The position numbers were made by a program, and so were the translations under genes. 64,000 bases of DNA from Bombilactobacillus apium (lineage in GTDB: Bacteria; Bacillota; Bacilli; Lactobacillales; Lactobacillaceae), in contig NZ_JABZEC010000004.1 in assembly GCF_013385145.1 (NCBI RefSeq), positions 167,531 to 231,530 on the forward strand. Reading direction: 5' to 3'. The notes under the pieces were generated by a model. That model did not search any database. It saw nothing but the letters and a program-made list of their open reading frames with translations, and was not told where the DNA came from. Of this stretch, positions 1-8,453 are shown in pieces (position 1 is the stretch's first letter; every line of letters begins with the position of its first letter).

Positions 1-672
1 CTCACTAACTTGATAAATGTTTTTGGTATAGCGTTTGCTGAGGCCCAACATTTTAAGAGTCGTCAGACCCCTTAGAGCATCTAAGAAATGGTTGGATAAA
101 ACCACATATTCCGCATATTGGGAATCTGCTTTCGCTTGAGCAGCATAGCCGAGAATAATCATAAATAGGATAATTACCGGAAAGACCAGAATTAAAATAA
201 TCCCTGAAGTTACATCTTGAAAGAAAACGTAGACTAAAATCACCCACGGAATAATCATCATATTCATAAATTTCGATAAAATCAGATTAAGATAATTATC
301 GACTTCGTCTAAACCATCTAAGGCCACGGTTACTAAATTCCCGGTTCCTTGACTAGCAGCTAATTGAGCCCCATTAGTGTAAATCTGGTCCAGTAATTGT
401 TGCCGCAAGTTCTCGCTGGTTTGAGTCGCAAAGCGATCTAAAAGGCGACTTTTGATCCAAGTTAGACCGTGACGCAAAGCCAAAGCGATAAAGAAGGCAA
501 ACATTGGTCCAAGTAAAGTGGCCAGTGGTTGGCGTTTCCAAGAATTGACGAGAGCGGTGGTTAAGAAGCTAGCTTGGAGTAAAATCATAAAAGCTTGCAG
601 GAGGGTTAATCCTGCAAGCAATTTAAAGAGTGATTTTACACCTGGTAATTGAAACAGGCGTTTATCAATCAT
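1..672 (-). CDS. cydD: Thiol reductant ABC exporter, CydD-type subunit (5' part only)
   Basis: The first 224 codons of an ABC exporter half-subunit are present; the gene runs off the left edge. The visible part is the transmembrane domain: it begins MIDKRLFQLPGVKSLF, followed by several hydrophobic helices and an exporter-type loop (TGNLVTVALDGLDEVDNYL). The ATP-binding domain lies outside the window. CydDC exports cysteine/glutathione and is needed to assemble cytochrome bd. It starts 3 nt after the cydB stop, so it is in the cydAB operon. In Bacillus/LAB naming this position is often called cydC. Identity rests on context plus N-terminal similarity. Confidence 0.85.
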   Translation of the reverse strand, partial: MIDKRLFQLPGVKSLFKLLAGLTLLQAFMILLQASFLTTALVNSWKRQPLATLLGPMFAFFIALALRHGLTWIKSRLLDRFATQTSENLRQQLLDQIYTNGAQLAASQGTGNLVTVALDGLDEVDNYLNLILSKFMNMMIIPWVILVYVFFQDVTSGIILILVFPVIILFMIILGYAAQAKADSQYAEYVVLSNHFLDALRGLTTLKMLGLSKRYTKNIYQVSE

Positions 673-675
673 AGT

Positions 676-1689
676 TTATTCTACAACTTTCTTATCTGAC
701 GGTACTCGGTGAGCAAAAATGACGTAGGACCAGATGAAGTAAATTAGGACAATTGGCAGTAAAACACAAACCACAATGGTCATAATTTGTAAGGCCATCG
801 GTGAAGAAGCGGCATCTTTGATGAGAATATTGTGGGCAGGATTAGTCGCAATCATCACCCGTGGGAAGAGACCGTTAAAAATCAAAATTACCACAAAGGC
901 GAGGGAGAGACCGCTCCCCAGTAAACTGGAAATTTCGCGATCTTGGTAGACTCCCCAAGCTCCGACAAGGGACATAACCACGATTAATAAGGTAATAATC
1001 GTGCTGGAAATTGGTTTAGCCGTGAAGAAATCGGTTTGGAAAATAACCAAAAGGGCAAAAACTACTTCGCCAACAAAGAGAACCGGATATAAAATTCGAT
1101 TTAACTTTTGGGCCCGTTCCCGTAAGATCCCTGTGGTTGTTAGCCGCGTGTAATTGAGACCATGAATCACGGACATCAAAACTCCGGCAACCCCACCGAC
1201 AATTGATAACCAATTGACGAAGTCAAAGAACATCAATTGTCCGTCGCCATTGGCATCAAGAGGTACTCCTTGAATCATACTGAAGAAAATCATGCAGAGA
1301 ATGAAGGGAGCAAAGAAACTCCCGAAGACGAACATGTTGTACCAAAAGTGCCGGCCTTTTTGAGTCTCAGCATGACCGGCAAACTCAAAAGAAACTCCTC
1401 GAAGAATCAAGCCGGTTAAGACTAATAAGAACATAATATAGTAACTGGAAAATAGACTAGCATACCACAGGGGGAAGGAAGCAAACATCGCCCCCCCGGC
1501 GGTTACCAACCAAGTTTCATTAACGACCCAGTGGGGACCAATAATGTGTAACATGGTGTCTTTTTCTGCGTCAGTGCGGGCAATAATCCCTGACGCCATA
1601 CCGACCCCGAAGTCGAAACCTTCCAGAAAGAAGAAGCCGACAAAGAGAACACAAATTAAAAGGAACCAAACTAGTTGTAAAGTAGTCAT
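676..1689 (-). CDS. cydB: Cytochrome bd ubiquinol/menaquinol oxidase subunit II
   Basis: CydB, 337 aa, the usual length. It is a polytopic membrane protein of eight to nine hydrophobic segments that pairs with CydA. The N-terminus MTTLQLVWFLLICVLFVGFF and the motif FFLEGFDFGVGM are typical of CydB. The ATG overlaps the cydA stop by one base (TAATG), which implies translational coupling. The complex reduces O2 to water with quinol. Many lactobacilli need supplied heme and menaquinone to use it; no heme pathway is visible here. Confidence 0.95.
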   Translation of the reverse strand: MTTLQLVWFLLICVLFVGFFFLEGFDFGVGMASGIIARTDAEKDTMLHIIGPHWVVNETWLVTAGGAMFASFPLWYASLFSSYYIMFLLVLTGLILRGVSFEFAGHAETQKGRHFWYNMFVFGSFFAPFILCMIFFSMIQGVPLDANGDGQLMFFDFVNWLSIVGGVAGVLMSVIHGLNYTRLTTTGILRERAQKLNRILYPVLFVGEVVFALLVIFQTDFFTAKPISSTIITLLIVVMSLVGAWGVYQDREISSLLGSGLSLAFVVILIFNGLFPRVMIATNPAHNILIKDAASSPMALQIMTIVVCVLLPIVLIYFIWSYVIFAHRVPSDKKVVE

Positions 1690-3143
1690 TAGTTAAAAGC
1701 CTCCTTCATGAAGGGATCCGAACTAACGGGAGCCTTTTTAGGACCATCCAAAGAGTCTAAACCGTGGTGCAAGGTTTGCCGAGAATAGTAAACCATTATT
1801 CCCCCTAAGAGGGTGAATAATAAGAAGTACAAGATATTACTGAACCATAATTGTCCCGTAGTGGTTGCCGGCGAAACCGCATCGGCGATCGTGTACAAAC
1901 CGTAAACAATCCAAGGATAACGTCCTAATTCAGTGACAAGCCAGCCACAAGTATTGGCGATAAATGGTAGCCAGATCATGAAACCTAAAATATACATAAA
2001 CCAACTTTTATCGAGTAAAGTATCGTGCTTTTTGCGCGACCAGAAGAGGCCCAAGAGGGCGACTAGAACAAAGAGGGCGCCAAAACCAGCCATGAAGCGG
2101 AAACTCCAGAAAATGCTGGTTGTTGGGACATAGAAGTCTTTCAAATCGCGAATACTCTTACTGGAATTGTTATCGAACTTAGCTTTTAATTCTTTGTTGA
2201 GGGTATTCATCCCCTTAATCCCACCGTCGAATTTGTGGTAGGTCAAAAGGCTCAACATATAAGGAACGGCAATCTCGTGATCGACTTTATGATTCTTAGT
2301 ATCAAAAGTAGCTACAATTTTCCAAGAAGCGGGTGAACCGGTATCTTGATACTCCCCTTCAGTAGCAGCGAATTTCATTGGTTGATCTTGAATAATTTGT
2401 TGAGTTTGGAAGTCGCCAGCAATGACCGTTCCTAAAGCGGCAACTAAACCAAACCATAAACCAAAGCGTAAGGAACGTTTAAAGAACTGGTGATCTTTTT
2501 GCTTCCGAATTAAGGCCCAAGCGCTCATTCCCGCAATCACAAAAGCAGCTGTTGTAAAGGCCCCCAAGATCAAATGGGGGAAAACCCGCCATAACTGGGG
2601 ATTGCCAATGATGTCCATGAAGTTGGTCATTTGAACCCGATGGGTGCTGCTGTTAATCGTGAAGCCAGTCGGATGCTGCATGAAACTATTGGCCGCTAAA
2701 ATCCAGATGGCTGACAACATCGTGCCAATGGAAACTAACCAAATAAAGGCGGCATGAATTCCTGGTTTGAAGCGATCCCAAGTAAACATCCAAACGCCAA
2801 TAAAGGTGGACTCCAAAAAGAAAGCCAGTAAAGCTTCAATCGCTAAGGGGGCGCCAAAAATATCGCCCATAAAACGAGAATAATTCGACCAGTTCATTCC
2901 AAATTGAAACTCTTGGATTAAACCGGTGACAATCCCCACCGCAAAACTAAGTAAAAAAATCTTCCCCCAAAATTGTGCCATTTTCTTAAAGATTTCATCT
3001 TTTTTGATGGCATAGAGAGTTTCCATAATTGCCACCAGAAAACCCATACCAATAGAAAATGGGACAAAGAAGAAATGGAAAATAGTGGTCATCGCAAATT
3101 GAAATCGCGCTAGCGATAACAAAGATACCCCTATTGTTAACAT
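1689..3143 (-). CDS. cydA: Cytochrome bd oxidase subunit I
   Basis: CydA, about 484 aa, carries the hemes and the quinol site. Visible marks are the heme-ligand region TTIFHFFFVPFSIGMGF near the N-terminus, the quinol-loop segment PMKFAATEGEY, and the late GWLVTELGRYPW segment (usually GRQPW). The frame is open to a GTG at 3152, but AAGGAG ends 1 nt from that GTG and about 10 nt from the ATG at 3143, so I use the ATG. It is the first gene of cydA-cydB-cydD. A promoter and an inverted repeat lie just upstream. Confidence 0.95.
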   Translation of the reverse strand: MLTIGVSLLSLARFQFAMTTIFHFFFVPFSIGMGFLVAIMETLYAIKKDEIFKKMAQFWGKIFLLSFAVGIVTGLIQEFQFGMNWSNYSRFMGDIFGAPLAIEALLAFFLESTFIGVWMFTWDRFKPGIHAAFIWLVSIGTMLSAIWILAANSFMQHPTGFTINSSTHRVQMTNFMDIIGNPQLWRVFPHLILGAFTTAAFVIAGMSAWALIRKQKDHQFFKRSLRFGLWFGLVAALGTVIAGDFQTQQIIQDQPMKFAATEGEYQDTGSPASWKIVATFDTKNHKVDHEIAVPYMLSLLTYHKFDGGIKGMNTLNKELKAKFDNNSSKSIRDLKDFYVPTTSIFWSFRFMAGFGALFVLVALLGLFWSRKKHDTLLDKSWFMYILGFMIWLPFIANTCGWLVTELGRYPWIVYGLYTIADAVSPATTTGQLWFSNILYFLLFTLLGGIMVYYSRQTLHHGLDSLDGPKKAPVSSDPFMKEAFN

Positions 3144-3185
3144 TTCTTTCACACTCCTTCAATTAACTAATATCTATCCAACACC

Positions 3186-3238
3186 ATGATACGTTTATTG
3201 CCCGTTAATTACAATAAAAAGAGTGACTATTATTGTAA
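3186..3238 (-). promoter_or_regulatory. Predicted cydA promoter with overlapping inverted repeat
   Basis: On the minus strand TTGTAA (-35) and TATCAT (-10, 3186-3191) are 17 nt apart, about 43 nt before the cydA ATG. An inverted repeat TTACAATA-N14-TATTGTAA (3209-3216 and 3231-3238) covers the -35, with half-sites 22 nt apart start to start. This looks like a regulator site. It does not match the TTGTGA half-site of Rex. The same octamer occurs twice upstream of pyruvate oxidase. Confidence 0.5.
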
Positions 3239-3400
3239 GAACTAAATTTTATTTTATATAAACGATGGCTACTAATTTAATTTTATTAATAAATTTCAAG
3301 TGAAAATTAATTTTTAGCAACTATGAAAAATAGGAAAACTTTTTAAAATTAAAAAGTCTAAGTCGCCCAAACTTTCCACACGGCTGAGCAGGTAATTAAA
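3239..3400. other. AT-rich intergenic stretch, no gene seen
   Basis: The space between the cydA promoter region and the terminator of the next minus-strand gene is AT-rich, with no start codon plus ribosome binding site leading into a credible frame. I see no structured RNA signature in it. Confidence 0.6.
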
Positions 3401-3435
3401 AACAAAAAAAGAAATGACAACATAATTGTCATTTC
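3401..3435 (-). terminator. Rho-independent terminator for the 3564-4343 gene
   Basis: GAAATGACAA (3411-3420) pairs perfectly with TTGTCATTTC (3426-3435) around a 5-nt loop. On the minus strand it is followed by a T-rich tract (3401-3410). It lies about 130 nt past the stop of the upstream minus-strand gene. Confidence 0.8.
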
Positions 3436-3563
3436 CGGGAGGAGTAAGGATGTGAATAACATTTATATAGTGTAGCTAATTTAAAAATAACTACACTTAT
3501 ATGGTAAGCAAAAAATGTGACTAAAATGTGAAGGAAAATTAATTAAAAAAAGTTTTTCAAGCT

Positions 3564-4343
3564 TTAGTGCCGTTTAGTTTTGAAACTCCGTTTACCAGTT
3601 TTTTTAATTGGTACGGTGGGAGCAGTTTCGTCAGGCGCCGTAGCTGCCATTTTTTTAGTTGCTGGGGCCGGGCTTTTTTTAGGTCGCCGCCAAGAAGATA
3701 TTTTGGAATCTGGAGAGTTCGTTTTTTTAGGGGTGGGAGTCGGTACGGGTGCTAGTGCTTGACTGTCTTTTTGGGGAGCTGCCTTTGCGGAGCGTGCCGA
3801 GATGGCCTTTTCTGCTGTAGGAACAGTTTTCGTCGGCGCCGAAGTCTTCTTTTGCCGCGTAGGCGTCGGTTTTTTTTGTGGGTTTGTCGCAAATTGAGCG
3901 ATAGTTTGATATTTCACGTCCGCTGAACTGGCATCTTTTTCATAATAGCTTGTACTGTGGGCTTGACCGTTGGGGCCAATCTTAGGCCGCAAGAAATACT
4001 GATTGATGAAATTAGCCAGACAAATAAAGATCCCAATTGCCAAGCCAGCACTAAGCCAAAGAACGAGACTAGGAAAATTAGCCTGATTGAGAAAGCCGAG
4101 GCAAATGCCTAGAGCAATGACGATCAGGCTCACGAGGCTAAAATTAAATCTTTTTTGATTATAAAAAATAATGTTAATCAAGCCCGCAATCCAGAAACTA
4201 AAAGCCACCACGGCCGGTGTTGCGTTACTGATATCGGCATAGCCAGTTAAAACTAAAATTAATCCCGTCAGTTGATAATCAATTAAAATTCCGATCGCCA
4301 TGATGATTAAGGCGAAGCCACTAATTAAGTTGGTTGTTTTCAT
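3564..4343 (-). CDS. Uncharacterised membrane protein with long basic Pro/Ala/Lys-rich tail
   Basis: A 259-aa protein I do not recognise. Residues 1 to about 115 hold four hydrophobic segments (LISGFALIIMAIGILIDY, VVAFSFWIAGLINIIFY, LVSLIVIALGICLGFL, LWLSAGLAIGIFICLANF). The rest, about 140 residues, is low-complexity and hydrophilic, rich in Lys, Pro, Ala and Thr, and ends in a very basic KKTGKRSFKTKRH. The start is supported by GGGGG 8-9 nt before the ATG. The tail could bind nucleic acid or acidic polymers on the cytoplasmic side, but that is only a guess. It is a single-gene unit with its own terminator, divergent from proC. Confidence 0.65.
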   Translation of the reverse strand: MKTTNLISGFALIIMAIGILIDYQLTGLILVLTGYADISNATPAVVAFSFWIAGLINIIFYNQKRFNFSLVSLIVIALGICLGFLNQANFPSLVLWLSAGLAIGIFICLANFINQYFLRPKIGPNGQAHSTSYYEKDASSADVKYQTIAQFATNPQKKPTPTRQKKTSAPTKTVPTAEKAISARSAKAAPQKDSQALAPVPTPTPKKTNSPDSKISSWRRPKKSPAPATKKMAATAPDETAPTVPIKKTGKRSFKTKRH

Positions 4344-4505
4344 CGCGTAAGTCCCCCTAGAGAAATTACCATAATTATTGAATTAAATATCTTTATTTTA
4401 CCGCAATCTGAAATTAGAGACCATTGTTAATCACTTATCTTCTATTATGGTAAGCTTTTAAAATGTGTTATCCTCAAGTCAAGAATAGTAGAGGAGTGTT
4501 CAAAT

Positions 4506-5267
4506 ATGAAAATTGCTTTTGTCGGCGCGGGCCGAATTGCCCAAGCCCTGATGCAAGGTTGGTTGCAGGCGGGAGTTCAGCCAACTGATTTACTGGTCAA
4601 AACGACCGCGCATCAATCTGCTCAGCGAGTCGCTCAAAAATATGGTTTAACTTTAGTTGAAAATTATTCCGACTTCCAAGCCGCGCAAATGGTGATTATT
4701 GCGGTTCCGACCCCTGCCTTAGCAACTATTTTTAGCGAGTTAGCTGGACAATACTCGGGAATCATTGTCTCTGTTTCCGGAGGAGATTTGGCCACGATTG
4801 CTCAAGAGGTCGCCCCGGCGCACTTTGTCAAAGCAATTCCCAATACTCCGGTGCAAATTGACCAAGGAATTACAGCTTTAACTTTTCCTAAGGAAACTCC
4901 GACGGCCATTCAAGAACAAGTTACGAAATCATTTAACCGTTTAGGGCAGACTTATGTCGTTAGCGAAGATTTGTTAGGAACTTATGGCACGGTTGCCGGT
5001 TGTACTCCAGCTTTTGTAGCGGTAATGATGGATGCTTTAAGTGATGTTGCCGTTCAAAATGGAATTGCTCGCGATCAAGCCGAAGAAATTATTAACCAGA
5101 TGTTAGTTGGCACCGCTAGTCTAGCTCAAGAAAAAGGGCAACACCCGGCCCAACTCAAGGACCAAGTTGCCACCCCCGGTGGCTCGACTATTCGCGGCGT
5201 GGTAAAGCTTGAAGAAACCGGCTTTCGTAACGCTCTAATTCAAGCGGTCAATGCGGCGAATGCTTAA
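4506..5267 (+). CDS. proC: Pyrroline-5-carboxylate reductase
   Basis: ProC, 253 aa, the last step of proline synthesis: P5C + NAD(P)H to proline. The N-terminal Rossmann motif GAGRIAQAL (about 7-15) and the family motifs IPNTPVQIDQGI and TPGGSTIRGVVKLEETGFR near the C-terminus are clear. GAGGAG sits 9 nt before the ATG. No proA or proB is nearby, so it is monocistronic here, ending at a hairpin about 70 nt downstream. Confidence 0.93.
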   Translation: MKIAFVGAGRIAQALMQGWLQAGVQPTDLLVKTTAHQSAQRVAQKYGLTLVENYSDFQAAQMVIIAVPTPALATIFSELAGQYSGIIVSVSGGDLATIAQEVAPAHFVKAIPNTPVQIDQGITALTFPKETPTAIQEQVTKSFNRLGQTYVVSEDLLGTYGTVAGCTPAFVAVMMDALSDVAVQNGIARDQAEEIINQMLVGTASLAQEKGQHPAQLKDQVATPGGSTIRGVVKLEETGFRNALIQAVNAANA

Positions 5268-5337
5268 AAGTAACATTTAATATCAAAGAACTTTTTTCAA
5301 TCTTTACTCCATAAGTTGGAACTAATAAGAAAGTTAT

Positions 5338-5392
5338 TTAGGCAGTTAGTTACTGTTCATATTCGAATGGTGATTGACTGCCTAATTTGTTT
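5338..5392 (+). terminator. Long hairpin after proC, probable terminator
   Basis: A 20-bp stem (TTAGGCAGT... pairing with ...ACTGCCTAA, 5338-5385) with five G-U pairs and a loop near 5358-5365 is followed by TTTGTTT. It could instead be an end of a lost mobile element, because decayed genes follow. Confidence 0.55.
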
Positions 5393-5481
5393 AAATGCGG
5401 ATTCGCAAACAATCAAAAGTTGTTTAATTACAGAGTATTCTAGGAAAAATAAAAAGGACTTGCTCAGAGAATTAAGATTTA

Positions 5482-5688
5482 TCAAAGATTGATTTTCCAA
5501 CATTTCAGGCCGACTTGATATGGTTCTATATTTTGTTCAAAGTGCTTAATAATATTGAGTGCTTCTTGGATTTCTGATTTTTTCTTTTTTAAAAAAACAA
5601 AATGAATGATTCCCGTCACGTAATTACAGATATTCAGCGTAAAATAATCCGAAAAGTTTACCGAGAGTTGCTTAGCTTCTGCCAGAAT
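5482..5688 (-). pseudogene. C-terminal fragment of a helical regulator (Rgg-like?)
   Basis: A minus-strand frame closed by TAG at 5689-5691 upstream and TGA at 5482-5484 encodes a 68-residue alpha-helical tail (SEIQEALNIIKHFEQNI..). It has no start or ribosome binding site, so it is a remnant. The pattern resembles the C-terminal repeat domain of Rgg/MutR-type peptide-responsive regulators, but I am not sure of the family. It sits in an otherwise gene-free patch with a broken GNAT gene, which suggests decay of a former accessory locus. Confidence 0.35.
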
Positions 5689-5931
5689 CTACCTTATGAA
5701 TAATATTCGTACTATCTTTAAGAAGTAATTTAAAATATGAGCAGTGAGAAAAGGGAAAAGTCTTGTTACAGCTTAGTGACGAAAAATAGATTGAGACCAG
5801 AGTCTGGTTGAATTGTCAGTAAAAATATTAAAGTACACAGAGACTCTAGAGAATAAAAAACTAGTGCAGTATTATAAATTAAATAATCAAAATATACTAC
5901 TCCGCCGAGCACTGTTATAAGAAAAGCAAAG

Positions 5932-6320
5932 ATGAACCAGAATCGAACGCCGATGATGATTTTAAATGATGACGTATTAGTGGGATTTTTTGTTTACATG
6001 TTTTTGATGGTTCTAAAACATTCGGTGGGAAACAGAGTGATGTTTTACTTAAAGCACTTTCAATAGATGATAGCTATAAAAGATTAGGTATGGCTCTTGC
6101 GGCTATGAATCAAGTGCCAAGTTATGTGAGAAAAAAATTTTGCTTTGCTACTCGGATAATCTTGGTGGTAAATCATGCTAATTTTGCGGCTCAAGCATTA
6201 TACCGCCGAGCTGGTTATCGGGATATTGGTCCACGAAGACAAGGAAAATCAGGAACACAGTTCATCTATGAATTTACACTGAAAGAGTTCAAAGTATTAG
6301 ACGCCGATTGTTCCCGTTAA
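5932..6320 (+). pseudogene. Frameshifted, N-truncated GNAT acetyltransferase
   Basis: Two frames join into one GNAT-like protein. Frame one reads MMILNDDVLVGFFVYMF; after a T5 run at 6001-6005 it continues in another frame as DGSKTFGGKQSDVLLKALSI, then the acetyl-CoA-fold end VNHANFAAQALYRRAGYRD and a stop at 6320. The frames would join if one T were restored. The total of about 129 residues is short of the usual 160 or so, so the N-terminal part is also missing. It may be a real pseudogene or, for the single-base indel alone, a sequencing error. Confidence 0.65.
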
Positions 6321-6399
6321 ATTGTTAACTTCTTTTTTTACGTTTTGGGTAAAGGTCAAAAAAGAGTCTTTTTAAACACAAAGCTCCACGAAGATTAAT

Positions 6400-7347
6400 T
6401 TAAACTTTAATTAATTTTCGCTCCAGGTAGCTGTTGACAGCGGCATCGATGGTCTTTGTAATCGAATATTTAGGCTGGTAATCAAGCAGTTGTTCAGCGT
6501 TGGTCAAACTATAATTACCACTGCGAGCAATATGGTAGTAAGTTTTTTCAATATCCGCAGGACTAGCAATCAGCTCTTTCCACTCAGGCCAAGGTAGAAA
6601 TTGGATTTTAGCTTCAGTTCCGAAAAATTGATACATATGCTGGGCGTAGCCATAGAGGGTGATCGATTGTTTGCCAACAGCATGAAAGCTTTCGCCCAGG
6701 GCTTGATTACGGTGGGTGATCGCTGCCAAAAACATTTGGGCAACATCATCCGCATGAACGTGATGGAGGGTTTCCATCCCAAAATTAGGCAAGTGAATTG
6801 CTTGACCGCTAGCAATTAACTGGAAAGGTTGGAGACGTTCATTACCTTCAGGATTAATAATTGTCCATCCCGGTCCGGAAATTTGTCCGGGCATGATAAT
6901 GGTGGCCGGAAAATCATGTTGACGATATTCTTCTTTTAGAAATAATTCACTGGCGTATTTTTCTTTGCCGTAATCGTCTAGAGGTTCTTTAATTGTATTT
7001 GGTTTGACTGGAAGGACGTCTGCGCGACCATGAGCCCAGATGGAAGAACAGAATAGATAGTGAGAACAATTAGTTTTTTTTAGAGTTTGGACTAGGGAAA
7101 CTGTATTTTGCTTGGTAAAGCTAATTAAATCGACGACCACATCAGCATTAACGGCTGCGACTTTTTGGTTAAAATCAGCCTGCGAGCGATCCGCGGTGAG
7201 ATGGACGACCTGCTTCCAAGCAAGACTAGTGGTGTAGGGATGTTGTGAACCGCGACTGACAGCGGTAACTTCCCAACCTTGTTGAATTAGTTTGGGAACC
7301 AAATAAGAACCAATATGACCATAGCCACCAAGGACAAGAATTTTCAT
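6400..7347 (-). CDS. NAD(P)-dependent epimerase/dehydratase-like (extended SDR)
   Basis: A 315-aa extended short-chain dehydrogenase fold. GGYGHIG near the N-terminus is the nucleotide-binding GxxGxxG; YGKEK near residue 128 is the catalytic YxxxK, preceded by a FCSS segment in the usual Ser position. The middle contains HHVHADDVAQMF, typical of sugar-nucleotide or isoflavone-reductase-like relatives. The substrate cannot be read from sequence. It is the last minus-strand gene of the 6.4-10.4 kb cluster. Confidence 0.7.
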   Translation of the reverse strand: MKILVLGGYGHIGSYLVPKLIQQGWEVTAVSRGSQHPYTTSLAWKQVVHLTADRSQADFNQKVAAVNADVVVDLISFTKQNTVSLVQTLKKTNCSHYLFCSSIWAHGRADVLPVKPNTIKEPLDDYGKEKYASELFLKEEYRQHDFPATIIMPGQISGPGWTIINPEGNERLQPFQLIASGQAIHLPNFGMETLHHVHADDVAQMFLAAITHRNQALGESFHAVGKQSITLYGYAQHMYQFFGTEAKIQFLPWPEWKELIASPADIEKTYYHIARSGNYSLTNAEQLLDYQPKYSITKTIDAAVNSYLERKLIKV

Positions 7348-7396
7348 GCTAGTAATCTCCTTACTTTTTGCATACGCTTTCTAAAAAGACCTCAAA

Positions 7397-7430
7397 CAGC
7401 AGTGATATCGAAAATCAAATACCATTGCTG
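7397..7430 (-). terminator. Possible weak terminator/hairpin
   Basis: CAGCAGTGATAT (7397-7408) pairs imperfectly with ATACCATTGCTG (7419-7430). It lies between the stop of the 7472-8347 gene and the start of the next gene. The following T-tract is poor, so termination may be partial. Confidence 0.35.
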
Positions 7431-7471
7431 GGACGAAAAATATTAAAATTATTGGCAAAATATCTGGGAGA

Positions 7472-8347
7472 CTAATCTTCTTCAGCCCACCAAAGCTTGA
7501 TCAAGGCTTGGGTGCCGTCGTTGCCGCCATGATAATCTTTGACGAGTTTTTTATAAAGTTTCTTCGCTGTTTCGGTAGCGGGAAGATCAAGATCCATTTC
7601 GTCAGCAGAATCTAAAGCAATTCGCAGATCCTTTAAGAAGTGCTTGCTGAAAAAGCCCGGTTGCCAATCTTCTTTGAGGATCCGCGGACCATAATTAGCC
7701 AAACTCCAATTGGCGGCACTACCGGCCGAGATGGTGTCTAAAGTTTCTTGTAAATCTAAACCGGCCTTTTGCGCGTAGGCTAAAGATTCACACATTCCCG
7801 TCATGGTGCCCGCAATCATAATTTGGTTGGCCATTTTCGCGTTTTGTCCGGAACCAGCCGGCCCAAAGTAATTAGTTTTCGAACCAATGATTGCAAAAAT
7901 TGGCTGGAGTTTTTCATAACTTGCTTGATCGCCGCCGACCATGATTGTCAGGCTGGCGTTTTTGGCACCCACATCGCCGCCAGAAACTGGGGCATCGACA
8001 ACTTGAGCCCCCACTTCTTGGCCTTTTTGAAAAATCTGTTGGGCGAGTTTGGGCTTAGAAGTTGTCATATCAACTAGAATCTTATTTTGGACGTCAGCTG
8101 CAAAAATTCCGTGATCGTCGAAGTAGACTTCTTCAACATCTTTAGGGAAGCCGAGCATCGTAAAGACAAGATCACTGGCTTCGGCTACGGCTTGAGGATT
8201 TGGTTGCCATTGAGCACCTTGCGCGACTAAATTATCTGCTTTTTCAGGGGTCCGATTGTAGACTACCAGATCATATTCAGCGTTGATCAGGTTTTGCGCG
8301 ATTGCGTTACCCATTACACCCGTGCCAATAAAACCAATTTTTACCAT
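7472..8347 (-). CDS. 3-hydroxyisobutyrate dehydrogenase-family oxidoreductase
   Basis: 291 aa from the ATG at 8347, which follows GAGGAGG by 8 nt; the frame is open 29 codons further but without a start signal. The N-terminal GFIGTGVMGNAIAQNL is the beta-hydroxyacid dehydrogenase NAD(P) motif; DAPVSGGDVGAK is the substrate motif and GQNAKMANQ carries the catalytic Lys. Members reduce or oxidise hydroxyisobutyrate, tartronate semialdehyde or related acids. The exact substrate is not determined. Confidence 0.85.
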   Translation of the reverse strand: MVKIGFIGTGVMGNAIAQNLINAEYDLVVYNRTPEKADNLVAQGAQWQPNPQAVAEASDLVFTMLGFPKDVEEVYFDDHGIFAADVQNKILVDMTTSKPKLAQQIFQKGQEVGAQVVDAPVSGGDVGAKNASLTIMVGGDQASYEKLQPIFAIIGSKTNYFGPAGSGQNAKMANQIMIAGTMTGMCESLAYAQKAGLDLQETLDTISAGSAANWSLANYGPRILKEDWQPGFFSKHFLKDLRIALDSADEMDLDLPATETAKKLYKKLVKDYHGGNDGTQALIKLWWAEED

Positions 8348-8453
8348 TATTTTTGCCTCCTCGAGAAGGACTCCCAACCACAATTGGCCAGGAGCTGGAA
8401 GATGCTTTCTTTTCCTAAGCTGAGGATACAACATTAAAAATCGAAATTAAAGT

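Noticed and set aside
3209..3238. Rex (NADH-sensor) operator at cydA
   Set aside because: Rex sites are TTGTGA-N6-TCACAA; the TTACAATA halves and 14-nt spacer do not fit.
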